NCBI RefSeq assembly: GCF_030813515.1
Contig: NZ_JAUSUK010000001.1
Location: forward strand, 1,550,001 to 1,614,000
From: Rhodopseudomonas julia
GTDB taxonomy: Bacteria > Pseudomonadota > Alphaproteobacteria > Rhizobiales > Afifellaceae
Direction of reading: 5' to 3'
Length of the DNA: 64,000 bases
Below, piece after piece: positions 44,349 through 54,925 of the stretch. Each line of letters opens with the position of its first letter. Position 1 is the first letter of the stretch. The notes beneath the pieces were generated by a model. That model was not told the origin of the DNA. It did not search any database and worked only from the letters and a program-made list of their open reading frames with translations. Position numbers and translations under genes: made by a program.

Positions 44349-44831
44349 ATGCGTCAGTATGATTTGAGCCCGCTTTACCGTTCGACCGTCGGCTTCGACC
44401 GGTTGTTCAACATGCTCGATTCCATGGCAGGCTCGGAAAACGGCGGCCAGAGCTACCCGCCCTACAACATCGAGCGGACCGGCGAGAACGCCTACCGCAT
44501 CACGATGGCCGTGGCCGGCTTCGGCGAGCGCGATATCGACATTGAATCGAAAGAGAACATTCTCACGATCAAGGCACTGCGCAACGAGGACGAAAACGAG
44601 CGCGAACGCGAAATTCTCTATCGCGGGATCGCTGCACGTTCCTTCGAGCGCCGCTTCCAGCTCGCCGACCATGTCGAGGTGACCGGCGCGACCCTGGAGA
44701 ATGGCCTTCTGCACATCGATCTCGTGCGCGAGATCCCGGAGGCCATGAAGCCGCGCAAGATCGCGATCAGCGGCTCGGAGAAATCCGAAAAGCAGATCGA
44801 CGCCTCAATCGCGACCAGCAAGGCCGCCTGA
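44349..44831 (+). CDS. Hsp20 family small heat-shock protein
   Basis: A 160-residue alpha-crystallin-type chaperone that holds unfolding proteins. It begins RQYDLSPLYRSTVGFDRLFNML, the class A IbpA-like start of rhizobial sHsps. The alpha-crystallin domain spans about residues 35-130 (YPPYNIERTGENAYRITMAVAGF; ILYRGIAARSFERRFQLADH; GLLHIDLVREIPE). The C-terminal anchor is KPRKIAI, an Ile-x-Ile-type motif variant. GGAGG seven bases before the ATG is sequestered in a ROSE-like hairpin, and an RpoH-type promoter precedes it. A strong terminator follows. Confidence 0.95.
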   Translation: MRQYDLSPLYRSTVGFDRLFNMLDSMAGSENGGQSYPPYNIERTGENAYRITMAVAGFGERDIDIESKENILTIKALRNEDENEREREILYRGIAARSFERRFQLADHVEVTGATLENGLLHIDLVREIPEAMKPRKIAISGSEKSEKQIDASIATSKAA

Positions 44832-44861
44832 CACCCCGACCCGACCTCCAGTCATCGGTCG

Positions 44862-44889
44862 AAGGCGCCCCGCGAGGGGCGCCTTTTTT
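44862..44889 (+). terminator. Intrinsic terminator of hsp20
   Basis: GGCGCCCC, loop GCGA and GGGGCGCC form a perfect 8-bp stem (10 bp with flanking A-T pairs) followed by TTTTTT. It lies 30 bases after the hsp20 stop. On the opposite strand there is no U-tract, so it serves hsp20 only. Confidence 0.92.
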
Positions 44890-44938
44890 GTGTCCGGTTT
44901 TTTGGGGAGCCGCGGACGTGCCGCTTTGCGCTTGGGCC

Positions 44939-45997
44939 TTAAAGCCTGGCGCCGAGGAGCTCGACGAAGCGGTCGACCTCGTCTTCGCTGGTCTGGAAAT
45001 TGGTGATGAGGCGCACGAGGATTTCGTCTTCGCCTTCCTGAAGCTTCACGCCATGCGGACGCGGCCATTCCAGGAAGACGGCGCCGGCCTTGCGCAGGAA
45101 GGTCGCCTGTTCGCGCCGCAAAAAGGCAAAGCTCTCATTGGTCTCGCTCGGCCAGGCGAGGCGGGCCTTGTCGGAGCTTTCGATGCCGGCGCGCAGGCGC
45201 TCGGCCATGGCATTGGCGTGGGCGGCGAGCCGCAGCCACAGATCGTCGGCGAGATAGGCCTGGAACTGGGCGGCGATGAAGCGGGTCTTGGAGAAGAGAT
45301 GGCCGGCGCGCTTTCTGAGATAGGGAAGCTCGGCCGCCATCTTCGGATCGAAGAAGACGAGGGCTTCGGCGGAGACGCAACCGTTCTTGGTGCCGCCGAA
45401 GGATAGGATGTCGACGCCCTGGCGCCAGGTGATGTCGGCCGGGCTCTCGCCGAGCCGGACGAGGGCATTGGCAAAACGCGCCCCGTCCATGTGCACGGGA
45501 AGGTCGCGGCTATGGGCGATGGCGGTCAGCGTCTCGACTTCCTGGCGGGTATAGATGGTGCCGACCTCGCTCGCCTGCGTCAGCGAGAGCGCCATCGGCT
45601 GGCCGGCATGAACGAAATCCGGTGAAAAGCGCGATACGGCATCCGTGAACTCGCCCGGATCGATCTTGCCGAGCGGGCCGTCGAGCTGCATCAGGCGGGC
45701 GCCGCCCGTCTGGAATTCCACCGCGCCGCATTCGTCGACGACGATATGGCTTTCGCGGTGGCAGAAGACGGCCCCGCCCGGCTTGTTGACGGCGGCGAGC
45801 GCGAGTGCGTTCGAGGAGGTGCCGGTGCCGACGAAGAAGACGGCCACTTCACGCTCAAAAAGCGCGTTGAAGCGGTCTTCGACGGCGCGGTCGAGGGCGC
45901 TCACCCCATAGGCGTCGGCATGGCCGGCTGCCTGGTGGGCGATCGCTTCCACGATTTCCGGCGCGGCGCCGGACCAATTGTCGCTGGCAAACTGCAT
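44939..45997 (-). CDS. ltaE: Low-specificity L-threonine aldolase
   Basis: PLP enzyme that cleaves threonine or allo-threonine to glycine and acetaldehyde. It has 352 residues. FASDNWSGAAPEIVEAI is the usual start, FVGTGTSSNALAL binds the PLP phosphate, HMDGARFANALVRLG holds the PLP-ring Asp and Arg, and SFGGTKNGCVSAEAL contains the Schiff-base Lys. HIVVDECGAVEF is also conserved. It is convergent with hsp20 and divergent from gltB. Confidence 0.92.
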   Translation of the reverse strand: MQFASDNWSGAAPEIVEAIAHQAAGHADAYGVSALDRAVEDRFNALFEREVAVFFVGTGTSSNALALAAVNKPGGAVFCHRESHIVVDECGAVEFQTGGARLMQLDGPLGKIDPGEFTDAVSRFSPDFVHAGQPMALSLTQASEVGTIYTRQEVETLTAIAHSRDLPVHMDGARFANALVRLGESPADITWRQGVDILSFGGTKNGCVSAEALVFFDPKMAAELPYLRKRAGHLFSKTRFIAAQFQAYLADDLWLRLAAHANAMAERLRAGIESSDKARLAWPSETNESFAFLRREQATFLRKAGAVFLEWPRPHGVKLQEGEDEILVRLITNFQTSEDEVDRFVELLGARL

Positions 45998-46779
45998 ATT
46001 CGCGGCTTAGGGCCGGCGCGCCTCTTGCGCAAGGGGGCGTGGCGGCCTGCGACGTCGGACCGGGTCTTCAGATCTTGTCTGTTGAAGGTTTTCTCGGCGC
46101 GCGGGGCGCCGGCCGCGAAGTTCCATCGGCCAGGACGAGGTTTGTCTTTTTCGTTTCTGCGTCCTTCTGGGTCCCTTCCTCAAGGTGATGTGCGAAAGCC
46201 CGGCCTCGGGCTGCAGGCTCGCTTGCCGCCCGACAAGTCTCCGCCTTCGCCTTTCACAGACGAGCCCGCGTGCAACGGGACGAAAAAAGTCATTCAGGGT
46301 AGAGGAGTTTTGCGCCCGTCCCATCTCTCCTTTGACGAGGCGGGAAATTCTGGCATAGACGGTTGGCGAAAGCTGCCCAGCCGCAGCCGTGAAGCTTCTC
46401 TCCATGTCGGCGAAGCTTGCCACGGATTTCACCGCGCGGCGCCGGCGACGACGCAACAGCTCCGTTCGGCCTTCGAGCGGTGCGGAGAGTCGACTTGTCG
46501 TCTCTTGCAAAATTTGAGATGGTGAATGAATAGGACAGGTCTTCTGTCCTAGTTGGTGTAGGGCGCCGGTCCCGGGATCGCCGACAACGACGACGGGGCA
46601 TTAAAGGGCAGAGCGAAGAGCATTCCGCTCAACCCGAATGTGCCCAACCAGTTAAGTGTGAGCTACGGCGTTAAGCCGATTGCTCGAGCCGCATGTCCTG
46701 AACGAGGCATGCGACCCGAACGGAAGAGGTGCCCCGAGACGAAGGGTTTCGGTGCGGGGCGAGATGGCGGAGGCAGGCC
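45998..46779. other. 782-base intergenic region between ltaE and gltB
   Basis: No convincing gene. A reading frame at 46007-46510 (minus) is Arg-rich and has no recognisable domain. A candidate -35 TTGACG with an ATAGAC-like -10, 17 bases apart, lies near 46335-46363. The most regular element is the 8-bp dyad at 46531-46551. Most of this region probably carries the regulatory sequences of gltB; a small RNA cannot be excluded. Confidence 0.45.
46531..46551. promoter_or_regulatory. Perfect dyad upstream of gltB (putative operator)
   Basis: TAGGACAG and CTGTCCTA form an 8-bp perfect inverted repeat with a five-base spacer, about 230 bases before gltB. There is no U-tract, and the symmetry and spacing fit a dimeric regulator site. 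I do not recognise the regulator; it does not match the NtrC consensus. Confidence 0.45.
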
Positions 46780-49700
46780 GTGACGATGGAACCTCACCTC
46801 AAGAGCGAGCGGATGCGCGCAGCCGCGCAGGCGTTTGAGCGCGCGGAGCGCGTGCGCGGGGAGCGAAAAACGCCGGCCGCCGGCAAAGGCCTTCTCGATC
46901 CGCGCGGCGAGCGCGATGCCTGCGGCGTCGGCTTCATCGCCGATCTGAAGGCGCGGCCCTCGCATACGATCGTCGAGCACGGCCTCAAGATCCTCAACAA
47001 CCTGACGCATCGCGGCGCGGTCGGCGCCGACCCCGAGGTCGGCGACGGGGCGGGCATGCTGATCCAGCTTCCCGACGAATTCTTCCGCGGCGAGGCGGAG
47101 GCGGCGGGCTTTTCGCTGCCGCCGCTCGGCCGCTACGCCGTCGGCGTCATCTTCATGCCGCAGGACGCAGAGCTGCGCCGGCATCTGGAAGGCGTCGTGG
47201 AGCAGGTGGTGGCCGAGGAAGGCCAGACGGTTCTCGGCTGGCGCGACGTGCCGGTCGACAATTCCTGCCTGTCGAAGGCGCAGAAGATCCGTGCGGCGGA
47301 GCCCGTGCACCGGCAGGTGTTCATCGCCGCGGCCGACGGGCTCGAGGGCGACGATTTCGAGCGCCGCCTGTACATTCTGCGCAAGGTCATCTCCAACCGG
47401 GTCTTCCACGAGAGCGACGGCCGCGACAAGGGCTTCTACATCGTCTCGATGTCGAGCCGCACCGCGGTCTACAAGGGCATGTTCCTCGCCCATCAGCTCG
47501 GCGAATATTACAAGGATCTGTCGGATCCGCGCTTCGCCTCGGCGCTCGCGCTCGTGCATCAGCGCTTTTCGACGAACACGTTTCCGTCCTGGAAGCTCGC
47601 CCATCCCTACCGGATGGTCGCCCATAACGGCGAGATCAACACGCTCAGAGGCAACGTCAACTGGATGGCGGCTCGCCAGGCGTCGATCTCCTCGCCGCTT
47701 CTCGGCTCCGACATCGATAAATTGTGGCCGATCTCCTATGAGGGGCAGTCGGATACGGCCTGCTTCGACAATGCGCTCGAATTCCTGACCATCGGCGGCT
47801 ACGAACTCGCCCATGCGGCGATGATGCTGGTGCCGGAGGCCTGGGCCGGCAATCCGCTGATGGACGAGAAGCGGCGGGCTTTCTACCAGTACCATGCGGC
47901 GCTGATGGAGCCGTGGGACGGGCCGGCGGCGATCGCCTTCACCGACGGGCGCCAGATCGGCGCCACGCTCGACCGCAACGGGCTTCGGCCGGCGCGCTAT
48001 GTCGTGACCGAGGACGGCTTCGTCATCATGGCGTCCGAAGCCGGCGTCCTGCCGGTCGACGAAAGCTCGATCGTGCGCAAATGGCGCCTGCAGCCGGGTC
48101 GGATGCTGCTGATCGACCTACAGGAAGGCCGTATCATCGACGACGGCGAACTGAAGGCACGCCTTTCGGAAGGCAATCCCTATCGCCAGTGGCTCGCCCG
48201 CACGCAGATCGTTCTGGAAGACATGCCGGAGGTCGCCTCGCGCGCGCCGACGACGGCCGCCTCGCTGCTCGATCGCCAGCAGGCCTTCGGCTACACCCAG
48301 GAAGACCTGAAGATCCTGATGGCGCCGATGGCGGTGACCGGCCAGGAGGCGATCGGCTCCATGGGCTCGGATACGCCGGTCTCCGTGCTCTCCGACAAGC
48401 CGAAGCTGCTCTACACCTATTTCAAGCAGAACTTCGCCCAGGTGACGAACCCGCCGATCGATCCGATCCGCGAGGAAATCGTCATGAGCCTCGTCTCCTT
48501 CATCGGGCCGAGGCCGAACCTCTTCGATCTCGAAGGCCTGTCGGAGCGCAAGCGCCTGGAAGTGCGGCAGCCGATCCTGACCAATGCCGATCTCGAAAAG
48601 ATCCGCGGCATCGGCGACATCGCCGACAACCATTTCCAGACCAAGACGCTCGACATCACCTACAATGCGAGCCTCGGCGCCGACGGCATGGAAGACGCCG
48701 TCGATCGGCTGTGCCAGCGCGCCGAGAAGGCGGTGCTGGAAGGCTACAACATCATCATCCTGTCGGACCGCCTGGTCGGGCCGCAGCGCATCGCCATGCC
48801 GGCGCTTCTGGCGACGGCGGCCGTGCACCATCACCTGATCCGCAAGGGGCTCAGGACCTCGGTCGGTCTCGTCGTGGAGACGGGCGAGGCCCGCGAAGTG
48901 CATCATTTCGCGGTGCTCGCCGGCTATGGGGCCGAGGCGATCAACCCCTATCTCGCCTTCGAGACTTTGGCGCAGATGCATGAGCGCGGCGACTTCCCGG
49001 ACGTCGTCGATGCGCGCGAAGTGGTGGAACGCTTCATCAAATCCGTCGGCAAGGGGATTTTGAAGGTGATGTCCAAGATGGGCATCTCCACCTACCAATC
49101 CTATTGCGGCGCGCAGATCTTCGATGCCGTCGGGCTGTCGACCGCCTTCGTCGACCGCTTCTTCTTCGGCACGGCGACGATGATCGAAGGCGTCGGTCTC
49201 ACAGAGATCGCCGAGGAGACGGCACGGCGCCACCGCCTTGCCTTCGGCGACGATCCGGTTCTCCGGCGCACGCTCGAAGTCGGCGGCGAATACGGCTTCC
49301 GGATGCGCGGCGAAGACCATGTGTGGACGCCGGACGCCGTGGCACATCTGCAGCATGCGGTGCGCGGCGAAGGTTTCGAGCGTTTTCGGACCTTCTCCGA
49401 GATGGTGAACGGCGAAGCGGCGAAGCGGCTGACGATCCGCTCCTTGTTCCGCATCCGCGAGGCGGAGGCCATGGATCTCGAACCGGTGCCGCTGGACGAG
49501 GTCGAGCCGGCAGTGGAGATCGTCAAGCGGTTTGCGACCGGCGCGATGAGCTTCGGCTCCATTTCGCGCGAGGCGCATACGACGCTCGCAGTCGCCATGA
49601 ACCGCATCGGCGGCAAGTCGAACACCGGCGAGGGCGGCGAGGAGCCGGAACGCTTCGTGCCGAAGCCGAACGGGGATTCGGAGCGTTCCGCGATCAAACA

Positions 49701-51513
49701 GGTCGCCTCCGGCCGCTTCGGCGTGACGACGGAATATCTCGTCAATTCCGACATGATGCAGATCAAGGTGGCGCAGGGTGCAAAGCCCGGCGAGGGCGGT
49801 CAGCTGCCCGGCCACAAGGTCGATGCGGTGATTGCGAAAGTCCGGCATTCGACGCCGGGCGTCGGCCTCATTTCACCGCCGCCACATCACGACATCTATT
49901 CGATCGAGGACCTGGCGCAGCTCATCTTCGATTTGAAGAACGTCAATCCGGCGGCCGATGTGTCGGTGAAGCTCGTCGCGGAAGTGGGCGTCGGCACGGT
50001 GGCGGCCGGTGTCGCCAAGGCGCGCGCCGACCACATCACCATTTCCGGCTATGACGGCGGAACGGGCGCTTCGCCGCTCACCTCGATCAAGCATGCGGGT
50101 CTGCCCTGGGAGATCGGCCTTGCCGAGACCCACCAGACGCTCGTGCATGAGGGGCTGCGCTCGCGCGTGGCACTGCAGGTCGACGGCGGTCTCAGGACCG
50201 GCCGCGACGTGATCGTGGGTGCATTGTTGGGCGCCGATGAATTCGGCTTCTCGACCGCGCCTTTGATCGCGGCCGGCTGCATCATGATGCGCAAATGCCA
50301 TCTCAACACCTGCCCGGTCGGCGTCGCCACCCAGGACCCGGTGTTGCGCAAGCGCTTCCGCGGTGCGCCGGAGCATGTGATCAACTACTTCTTCTTCGTG
50401 GCCGAAGAGGTGCGCGAGATCATGGCGGCGATGGGCGTGCGCAAGCTCGAAGAGCTCGTCGGACGCTCCGACCGGCTCGACACGATGCCGCTCATCAAGC
50501 ACTGGAAGGCGAAGGGGCTCGATTTCTCCAAGCTCTTCTATCGCCAGGACGCGCCGGACGACGAGGTGCGCTGGACGAGGCGTCAGGAACACCCGATCGA
50601 GACGGTGCTCGACCGCAAGCTGATCAAGGAAGCGGCGCCGGCTCTCGAACGCGGCGAACCGGTGCAGATCGATGTGAAGGTCGCCAATCTCGACCGTTCC
50701 GTCGGCGCCATGCTGTCGGGCGAGATCGCTAAGCGCTATGGCCATGAGGGCCTGCCCGACGATACGATCGTGGTGAAGATGAAGGGAACCGCCGGCCAGT
50801 CCTTCGGGGCGTTTTTGGCCCGCGGCGTGACCTTCGACCTCGAAGGCGACGCCAACGATTACGTCGGCAAGGGGCTGTGCGGCGGGCGCATCGTGGTGCG
50901 GCCGGCGGAGAGCTTCCAGCTTCCGGCGGAGCAGGCGATCATCGTGGGCAACACGCTGCTTTACGGCGCCATCGAGGGCGAGTGCTATTTCTCCGGCGTC
51001 GCCGGCGAGCGCTTCGCCGTCAGGAATTCCGGGGCCATCGCGGTCGTGGAAGGCTGTGGCGATCATGGCTGCGAATACATGACCGGCGGCATCGTCGTCG
51101 TCATCGGCGAGACGGGCCGCAACTTCGCGGCCGGCATGTCGGGCGGCATCGCCTATGTGCTCGACGAGGATGGCTCGTTCGAGCGGCGCTGCAACCTCGC
51201 CATGGTCGAACTCGAACCGGTGCCAGAGGAAGAGGCGCTTCTGGAAGAGCTGCACCACCATGGCGGCGACATGGAATGGCACGGCCGCGTCAACGTCTCC
51301 TCCAACATGAACACGCATGACGAAGAGCGGCTTTTGACGCTCATCACCAACCATCACCATTACACGGGCTCCAAGCGCGCCAAGCACATCCTGGAGAACT
51401 GGGCGGACTTCCGGCCGAAATTCGTGAAGGTGATGCCGGTCGAATATCGTCGTGCTCTCGTCGAGATGGAAGAACGGCGCATGGGCGGCGGACGGCGCAT
51501 CGCGGCGGAGTGA
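46780..51513 (+). CDS. gltB: Glutamate synthase (NADPH) large subunit
   Basis: Large subunit of GOGAT, which makes two glutamates from glutamine and 2-oxoglutarate. It has 1577 residues. The class II amidotransferase domain starts at the Cys of [11 protein letters not shown] (about residue 48), exposed after removal of a propeptide. The synthase domain follows, with FMN-barrel segments STGEG-like [15 protein letters not shown] and [18 protein letters not shown], and the 3Fe-4S Cys cluster [15 protein letters not shown]. The C-terminal GXGXG beta-helix includes [11 protein letters not shown] and [12 protein letters not shown]. The start is GTG at 46780, six bases after GGAGG; an ATG at 46786 is an alternative. 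Confidence 0.97.
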   Translation: MTMEPHLKSERMRAAAQAFERAERVRGERKTPAAGKGLLDPRGERDACGVGFIADLKARPSHTIVEHGLKILNNLTHRGAVGADPEVGDGAGMLIQLPDEFFRGEAEAAGFSLPPLGRYAVGVIFMPQDAELRRHLEGVVEQVVAEEGQTVLGWRDVPVDNSCLSKAQKIRAAEPVHRQVFIAAADGLEGDDFERRLYILRKVISNRVFHESDGRDKGFYIVSMSSRTAVYKGMFLAHQLGEYYKDLSDPRFASALALVHQRFSTNTFPSWKLAHPYRMVAHNGEINTLRGNVNWMAARQASISSPLLGSDIDKLWPISYEGQSDTACFDNALEFLTIGGYELAHAAMMLVPEAWAGNPLMDEKRRAFYQYHAALMEPWDGPAAIAFTDGRQIGATLDRNGLRPARYVVTEDGFVIMASEAGVLPVDESSIVRKWRLQPGRMLLIDLQEGRIIDDGELKARLSEGNPYRQWLARTQIVLEDMPEVASRAPTTAASLLDRQQAFGYTQEDLKILMAPMAVTGQEAIGSMGSDTPVSVLSDKPKLLYTYFKQNFAQVTNPPIDPIREEIVMSLVSFIGPRPNLFDLEGLSERKRLEVRQPILTNADLEKIRGIGDIADNHFQTKTLDITYNASLGADGMEDAVDRLCQRAEKAVLEGYNIIILSDRLVGPQRIAMPALLATAAVHHHLIRKGLRTSVGLVVETGEAREVHHFAVLAGYGAEAINPYLAFETLAQMHERGDFPDVVDAREVVERFIKSVGKGILKVMSKMGISTYQSYCGAQIFDAVGLSTAFVDRFFFGTATMIEGVGLTEIAEETARRHRLAFGDDPVLRRTLEVGGEYGFRMRGEDHVWTPDAVAHLQHAVRGEGFERFRTFSEMVNGEAAKRLTIRSLFRIREAEAMDLEPVPLDEVEPAVEIVKRFATGAMSFGSISREAHTTLAVAMNRIGGKSNTGEGGEEPERFVPKPNGDSERSAIKQVASGRFGVTTEYLVNSDMMQIKVAQGAKPGEGGQLPGHKVDAVIAKVRHSTPGVGLISPPPHHDIYSIEDLAQLIFDLKNVNPAADVSVKLVAEVGVGTVAAGVAKARADHITISGYDGGTGASPLTSIKHAGLPWEIGLAETHQTLVHEGLRSRVALQVDGGLRTGRDVIVGALLGADEFGFSTAPLIAAGCIMMRKCHLNTCPVGVATQDPVLRKRFRGAPEHVINYFFFVAEEVREIMAAMGVRKLEELVGRSDRLDTMPLIKHWKAKGLDFSKLFYRQDAPDDEVRWTRRQEHPIETVLDRKLIKEAAPALERGEPVQIDVKVANLDRSVGAMLSGEIAKRYGHEGLPDDTIVVKMKGTAGQSFGAFLARGVTFDLEGDANDYVGKGLCGGRIVVRPAESFQLPAEQAIIVGNTLLYGAIEGECYFSGVAGERFAVRNSGAIAVVEGCGDHGCEYMTGGIVVVIGETGRNFAAGMSGGIAYVLDEDGSFERRCNLAMVELEPVPEEEALLEELHHHGGDMEWHGRVNVSSNMNTHDEERLLTLITNHHHYTGSKRAKHILENWADFRPKFVKVMPVEYRRALVEMEERRMGGGRRIAAE

Positions 51514-51746
51514 GGCAAAGGTCGGGGCCGGCGACAGGCCGGCCCGTCAAGACAGATGCGGGACGCGCGACGAGAGACACGCGATCAGAAGCATGGGGCC
51601 GATCTGCGGGCATTTGCCCGCCAGGCGGAACTGGAAATCCAAAAAAGGCTGCGGCATTAAGCCTGACCGGATCGGGATCTCCGGCGGCGGGCTTTCGGCA
51701 CGACGATTGCGGGCGCGGCAGCGGGAATGACGGGTGAAGCGTAGTT

Positions 51747-53186
51747 ATGGCTAAAGTCACAGGCTTTCTGGAGATCGATCGGCAGGAACAGCGCTACCAG
51801 CCGGCGTCCGACCGCATCCGGCATTTCAAGGAATTCGTCCTGCCCTTGCCGGAGCCGGAAGTGCGCCGACAGGCGTCGCGCTGCATGGATTGCGGCATTC
51901 CCTATTGCCACGGGCCGACGGGTTGCCCGGTGCACAATCAGATCCCCGACTGGAACGATCTCGTCTGGCAGGGCGATTGGGAGGAGGCCGCACGCAACCT
52001 CCATTCCACCAACAACTTTCCCGAATGGACCGGCCGCATCTGCCCCGCGCCCTGCGAAGAGGCGTGCACGCTCAATCTCGAAGACGTGCCCGTCACCATC
52101 AAGACGGTGGAGCAGGCGATCGCCGACAAGGCCTTCGAGCAAGGCTGGATCCGCCCGCAGCCGGCGGAGAGAAAGACCGGCAAGCGCATCGCCATCATCG
52201 GCTCGGGCCCGGCCGGCATGGCGGCGGCCCAGCAGCTCGCGCGCGTCGGCCACGACGTGCATGTCTATGAGCGCGAGCCCAAGGCCGGCGGGCTCTGCCG
52301 CTACGGCATTCCTGACTTCAAGATGGAAAAATACCATATCGACCGGCGCGTGACGCAGATGGAAGGCGAGGGCGTCATCTTCCATTACGGCGTCAATATC
52401 GGCGTGACGAAGCCGATGAAGGAGCTCGTCGACGAGCATGATGCCGTCTTGATCGCCACCGGTTCTGAGCGGCCACGCGATCCGGGCATCGGCGGCATGG
52501 AATTGACCGGCGTGCATTACGCCATGCCCTATCTCATCCAGTCGAACCGCCGCGTGAACGGCGAGCCGGTGCCGGAGATCGATCATCCCGACGACATCTG
52601 GGCCGGACGCCGGCATGTCGTGGTGGTCGGTGGCGGCGACACGGCTTCGGACTGCGTCGGCACGGCTTTCCGCCAGGGCGCGATTTCCGTCACGCAGCTC
52701 GATATCCGCGCCTGCCCGCCGGAGAAGGAGAACAAGGCGCTCGTCTGGCCGTATTGGCCGACGAAGCTTCGTACCTCCTCCAGCCAGGCGGAGGGCGCGG
52801 AGCGCGAATTCCAGGCGGCGACGCTCGAATTCGTCGGCAAGAACGGCGTTCTGACCGGGGTGAAATGCGCCCGCGTCGATGAAAAGCGCCAGCCGCTCGA
52901 AGGCACGGAATTCATCCTCAAGGCCGATCTCGCCTTCATCGCCATCGGTTTTGCCGGGCCGCTCGAAGACACCTTCGTCAAGGAATTCGGCGGCGCGATG
53001 AAACAGGACCGGCGCACCAATATCCTCGCCGACGAAAAGAGCTACCGCACCTCGATCGACAAGGTGTTTGCGGCCGGCGATGTGCGGCGCGGGCAGTCGC
53101 TGGTGGTGTGGGCGATCCGCGAGGGCCGGCAGGCGGCGCGCTCGATCGACCAGTTTCTGATGGGCGAGACCTCGCTGCCGCTGTGA
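51747..53186 (+). CDS. gltD: Glutamate synthase (NADPH) small subunit
   Basis: FAD/NADPH subunit of GOGAT, 479 residues, feeding electrons to GltB. The N-terminal Cys motifs [17 protein letters not shown] and [12 protein letters not shown] bind two 4Fe-4S clusters. [24 protein letters not shown] binds FAD and [22 protein letters not shown] binds NADPH. The C-terminal [24 protein letters not shown] closes the FAD site. It follows gltB after 233 bases, in which a GGGCCGG/CCGGCCC hairpin without U-tract is visible. Confidence 0.97.
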   Translation: MAKVTGFLEIDRQEQRYQPASDRIRHFKEFVLPLPEPEVRRQASRCMDCGIPYCHGPTGCPVHNQIPDWNDLVWQGDWEEAARNLHSTNNFPEWTGRICPAPCEEACTLNLEDVPVTIKTVEQAIADKAFEQGWIRPQPAERKTGKRIAIIGSGPAGMAAAQQLARVGHDVHVYEREPKAGGLCRYGIPDFKMEKYHIDRRVTQMEGEGVIFHYGVNIGVTKPMKELVDEHDAVLIATGSERPRDPGIGGMELTGVHYAMPYLIQSNRRVNGEPVPEIDHPDDIWAGRRHVVVVGGGDTASDCVGTAFRQGAISVTQLDIRACPPEKENKALVWPYWPTKLRTSSSQAEGAEREFQAATLEFVGKNGVLTGVKCARVDEKRQPLEGTEFILKADLAFIAIGFAGPLEDTFVKEFGGAMKQDRRTNILADEKSYRTSIDKVFAAGDVRRGQSLVVWAIREGRQAARSIDQFLMGETSLPL

Positions 53187-53260
53187 CGGCAGATCTAAGC
53201 GGCGATGTGAGTTCAAATATAACGAGGGCCGGGGCCTCTGCGCGTTTCGACACGTGAGGT

Positions 53261-54694
53261 CTATTCGGCGCGTGCCGCTGACGCTGCGCGTTCTGCCGCT
53301 TCCGGTTCTGGATTTCCGGCCTCGGCGTCAGGCGAGGTGTCGGCCGAGGCGTTTTGGTCGCTTTCGGCCGGCTTTTCGGATGACGTCTCAGACGCCTTGT
53401 CGGCGGCTTTGACTTGCGGCGTGCGACGCTCCGGCGGCCAGCGGTAATCGTCGATGCGGCCAGCCGGCGGCTGTGCGCCGGCGATCATTTTGGCGAGCAG
53501 GGCTTCCGCCTCGGGCTCGACGCCCGTCTCTTCGGCCATCTGCGGCGCCGCCTCGGCGGGTGAGGAGGGCGGCACGGCTTTCTCTGCAGACGATTCGTCC
53601 GACGCAGCCGTCTTGGCGCCGGTGCCGGTCTCCGCCTCGGCGCTCTTTCGGGGCGTGTAGGTGGAGAGGCTGCCGGAGCTGCCCAAAATCAGCTTGTCGA
53701 TCGGGATCATGGCGCTGATCGCGGGCCGGGCTTCCTTCTCCGCCGGGGCCTCGCCCTCTTCGAGCGAGGCGAGGAACGGCGAGCCGGTCTTCAAGATTTC
53801 CTGCAGGTCGCGCTCGATGAAGAAGGCGAGCTTGCGCTGGCCGGCGCGGGTGAAATTGAGCCCGTCGCCGACGCGCAACTGCCGGTTCTGGCCGTTCATG
53901 TCCGGTCCGGAGGAGACGTATTTGCCTTCGTCGTCGGCAAAGCCGTTCCACACATCGACGAACTTCACCGGCGAATCTTCCAGCGTCTCGCGGTAGATGG
54001 AATTGAAGGCGCTGTAATCGCGCGACATGACGGAGGAGGCGACCGGCACGAGGCCCACCCAGACGCCCGGCTCGCCGCTTTCGGCGATGACATTGGCGAG
54101 TTTTGCGACGCGGTCGCCATAGGCCTCGTTCCATTCGTCGCCGCGCACCGCGAGCTTGCCGATCTCCTGGCGGTCGTTGCCGCCGAGCATGACGACGACG
54201 GCATCCGGCTTGTGCTCTTCGATGAGCTCGGGAAGCCGCGCCGGCCAGTCGTAGAAATCGTCGCGCACCAGGCCCGAAGAGCCGTTGGCGGCCTGGATGA
54301 TCATGACTTTCGGGTTTTCGGCGAAGGCCTCGTCGAGGCCCTTGGCAAGGCTGCGGGCGAAGAAATCGCCGACGACGAGGACGCGCTTTGCGTCTTCCGC
54401 CTTCTCCACGATCTCGAGCTGTGGCTCCACGGGTGCACGGGGCGTGCTGCGGCGCGAGGAACGGCTCGGGGCAGAGCGCTGCGGGGCGCGCTGACGCGTC
54501 TGCGGCTCCTGGCGCTGCGGCTGGGCATTGCGCTTCGGCCCGAACAGGAAGCGGAAGAGGGACGGCTGGCGGTCGTTCTGGGCGACGACGATCGCCTCCG
54601 CCGCTGCGGCACGCGAGGCGACAAATTCCGTCTCCGCGCCGAGAAAGGCGAGAGCGGCGAGCGCCACCATGAAGCCTGCAAAGAAACTGCGCAT
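53261..54694 (-). CDS. SGNH-hydrolase-like (DUF459) envelope protein
   Basis: A 477-residue exported protein. A signal peptide or anchor (FFAGFMVALAALAFLGAETEF) is followed by a basic Gln/Arg/Pro-rich linker (about 40-95) and an SGNH-like domain (about 100-315). The domain has RVLVVGDFFARSLAKGLDEAF, where Asp-Phe-Phe replaces the usual Gly-Asp-Ser, then NGSSGLVRDDFYDW, VVVMLGGNDRQEI with the Gly and Asn of the motif, and GLNFTRAGQRKLAFF in place of the His block. The C-terminal 150 residues are low-complexity Ala/Glu/Pro. Key catalytic positions look altered, so enzymatic activity is doubtful. It precedes galE and galU in a block of sugar genes read partly in the opposite direction. Confidence 0.8.
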   Translation of the reverse strand: MRSFFAGFMVALAALAFLGAETEFVASRAAAAEAIVVAQNDRQPSLFRFLFGPKRNAQPQRQEPQTRQRAPQRSAPSRSSRRSTPRAPVEPQLEIVEKAEDAKRVLVVGDFFARSLAKGLDEAFAENPKVMIIQAANGSSGLVRDDFYDWPARLPELIEEHKPDAVVVMLGGNDRQEIGKLAVRGDEWNEAYGDRVAKLANVIAESGEPGVWVGLVPVASSVMSRDYSAFNSIYRETLEDSPVKFVDVWNGFADDEGKYVSSGPDMNGQNRQLRVGDGLNFTRAGQRKLAFFIERDLQEILKTGSPFLASLEEGEAPAEKEARPAISAMIPIDKLILGSSGSLSTYTPRKSAEAETGTGAKTAASDESSAEKAVPPSSPAEAAPQMAEETGVEPEAEALLAKMIAGAQPPAGRIDDYRWPPERRTPQVKAADKASETSSEKPAESDQNASADTSPDAEAGNPEPEAAERAASAARAE

Positions 54695-54925
54695 CTCAAG
54701 CTCCCGCGCCTGGCCGGTTCGTCCGGTCGATCACCGAGATCGACGATGACGGCGCCTTCCGGTCGCGCGCCGAGGCTTTGTCGTGGCGCAAGCACATGGC
54801 GCGAACCGGCGCGGCGTTCAAGCCGCTCATTTCACGGCACATGTTAGCGTGGCTTCAGGCGCGGCAAAAGCGGCCGTGCAACGCCGGCGTGAGAAACCGG
54901 CCGTGAGAGGGGCGGCGATTGCGTC

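Noticed and set aside
46007-46510. 167-codon frame on the minus strand between ltaE and gltB
   Set aside because: Extremely Arg-rich with no family resemblance, no signal or membrane segment and no good ribosome-binding site.
48118-49848. 576-codon open frame opposite gltB, with others at 49873-51387 and 51657-53216
   Set aside because: All are antisense to the well-conserved glutamate synthase genes and show no recognisable domain.
51514-51746. Hairpin between gltB and gltD as a terminator
   Set aside because: GGGCCGG/CCGGCCC can pair, but no U-tract follows, and gltB and gltD are normally co-expressed.
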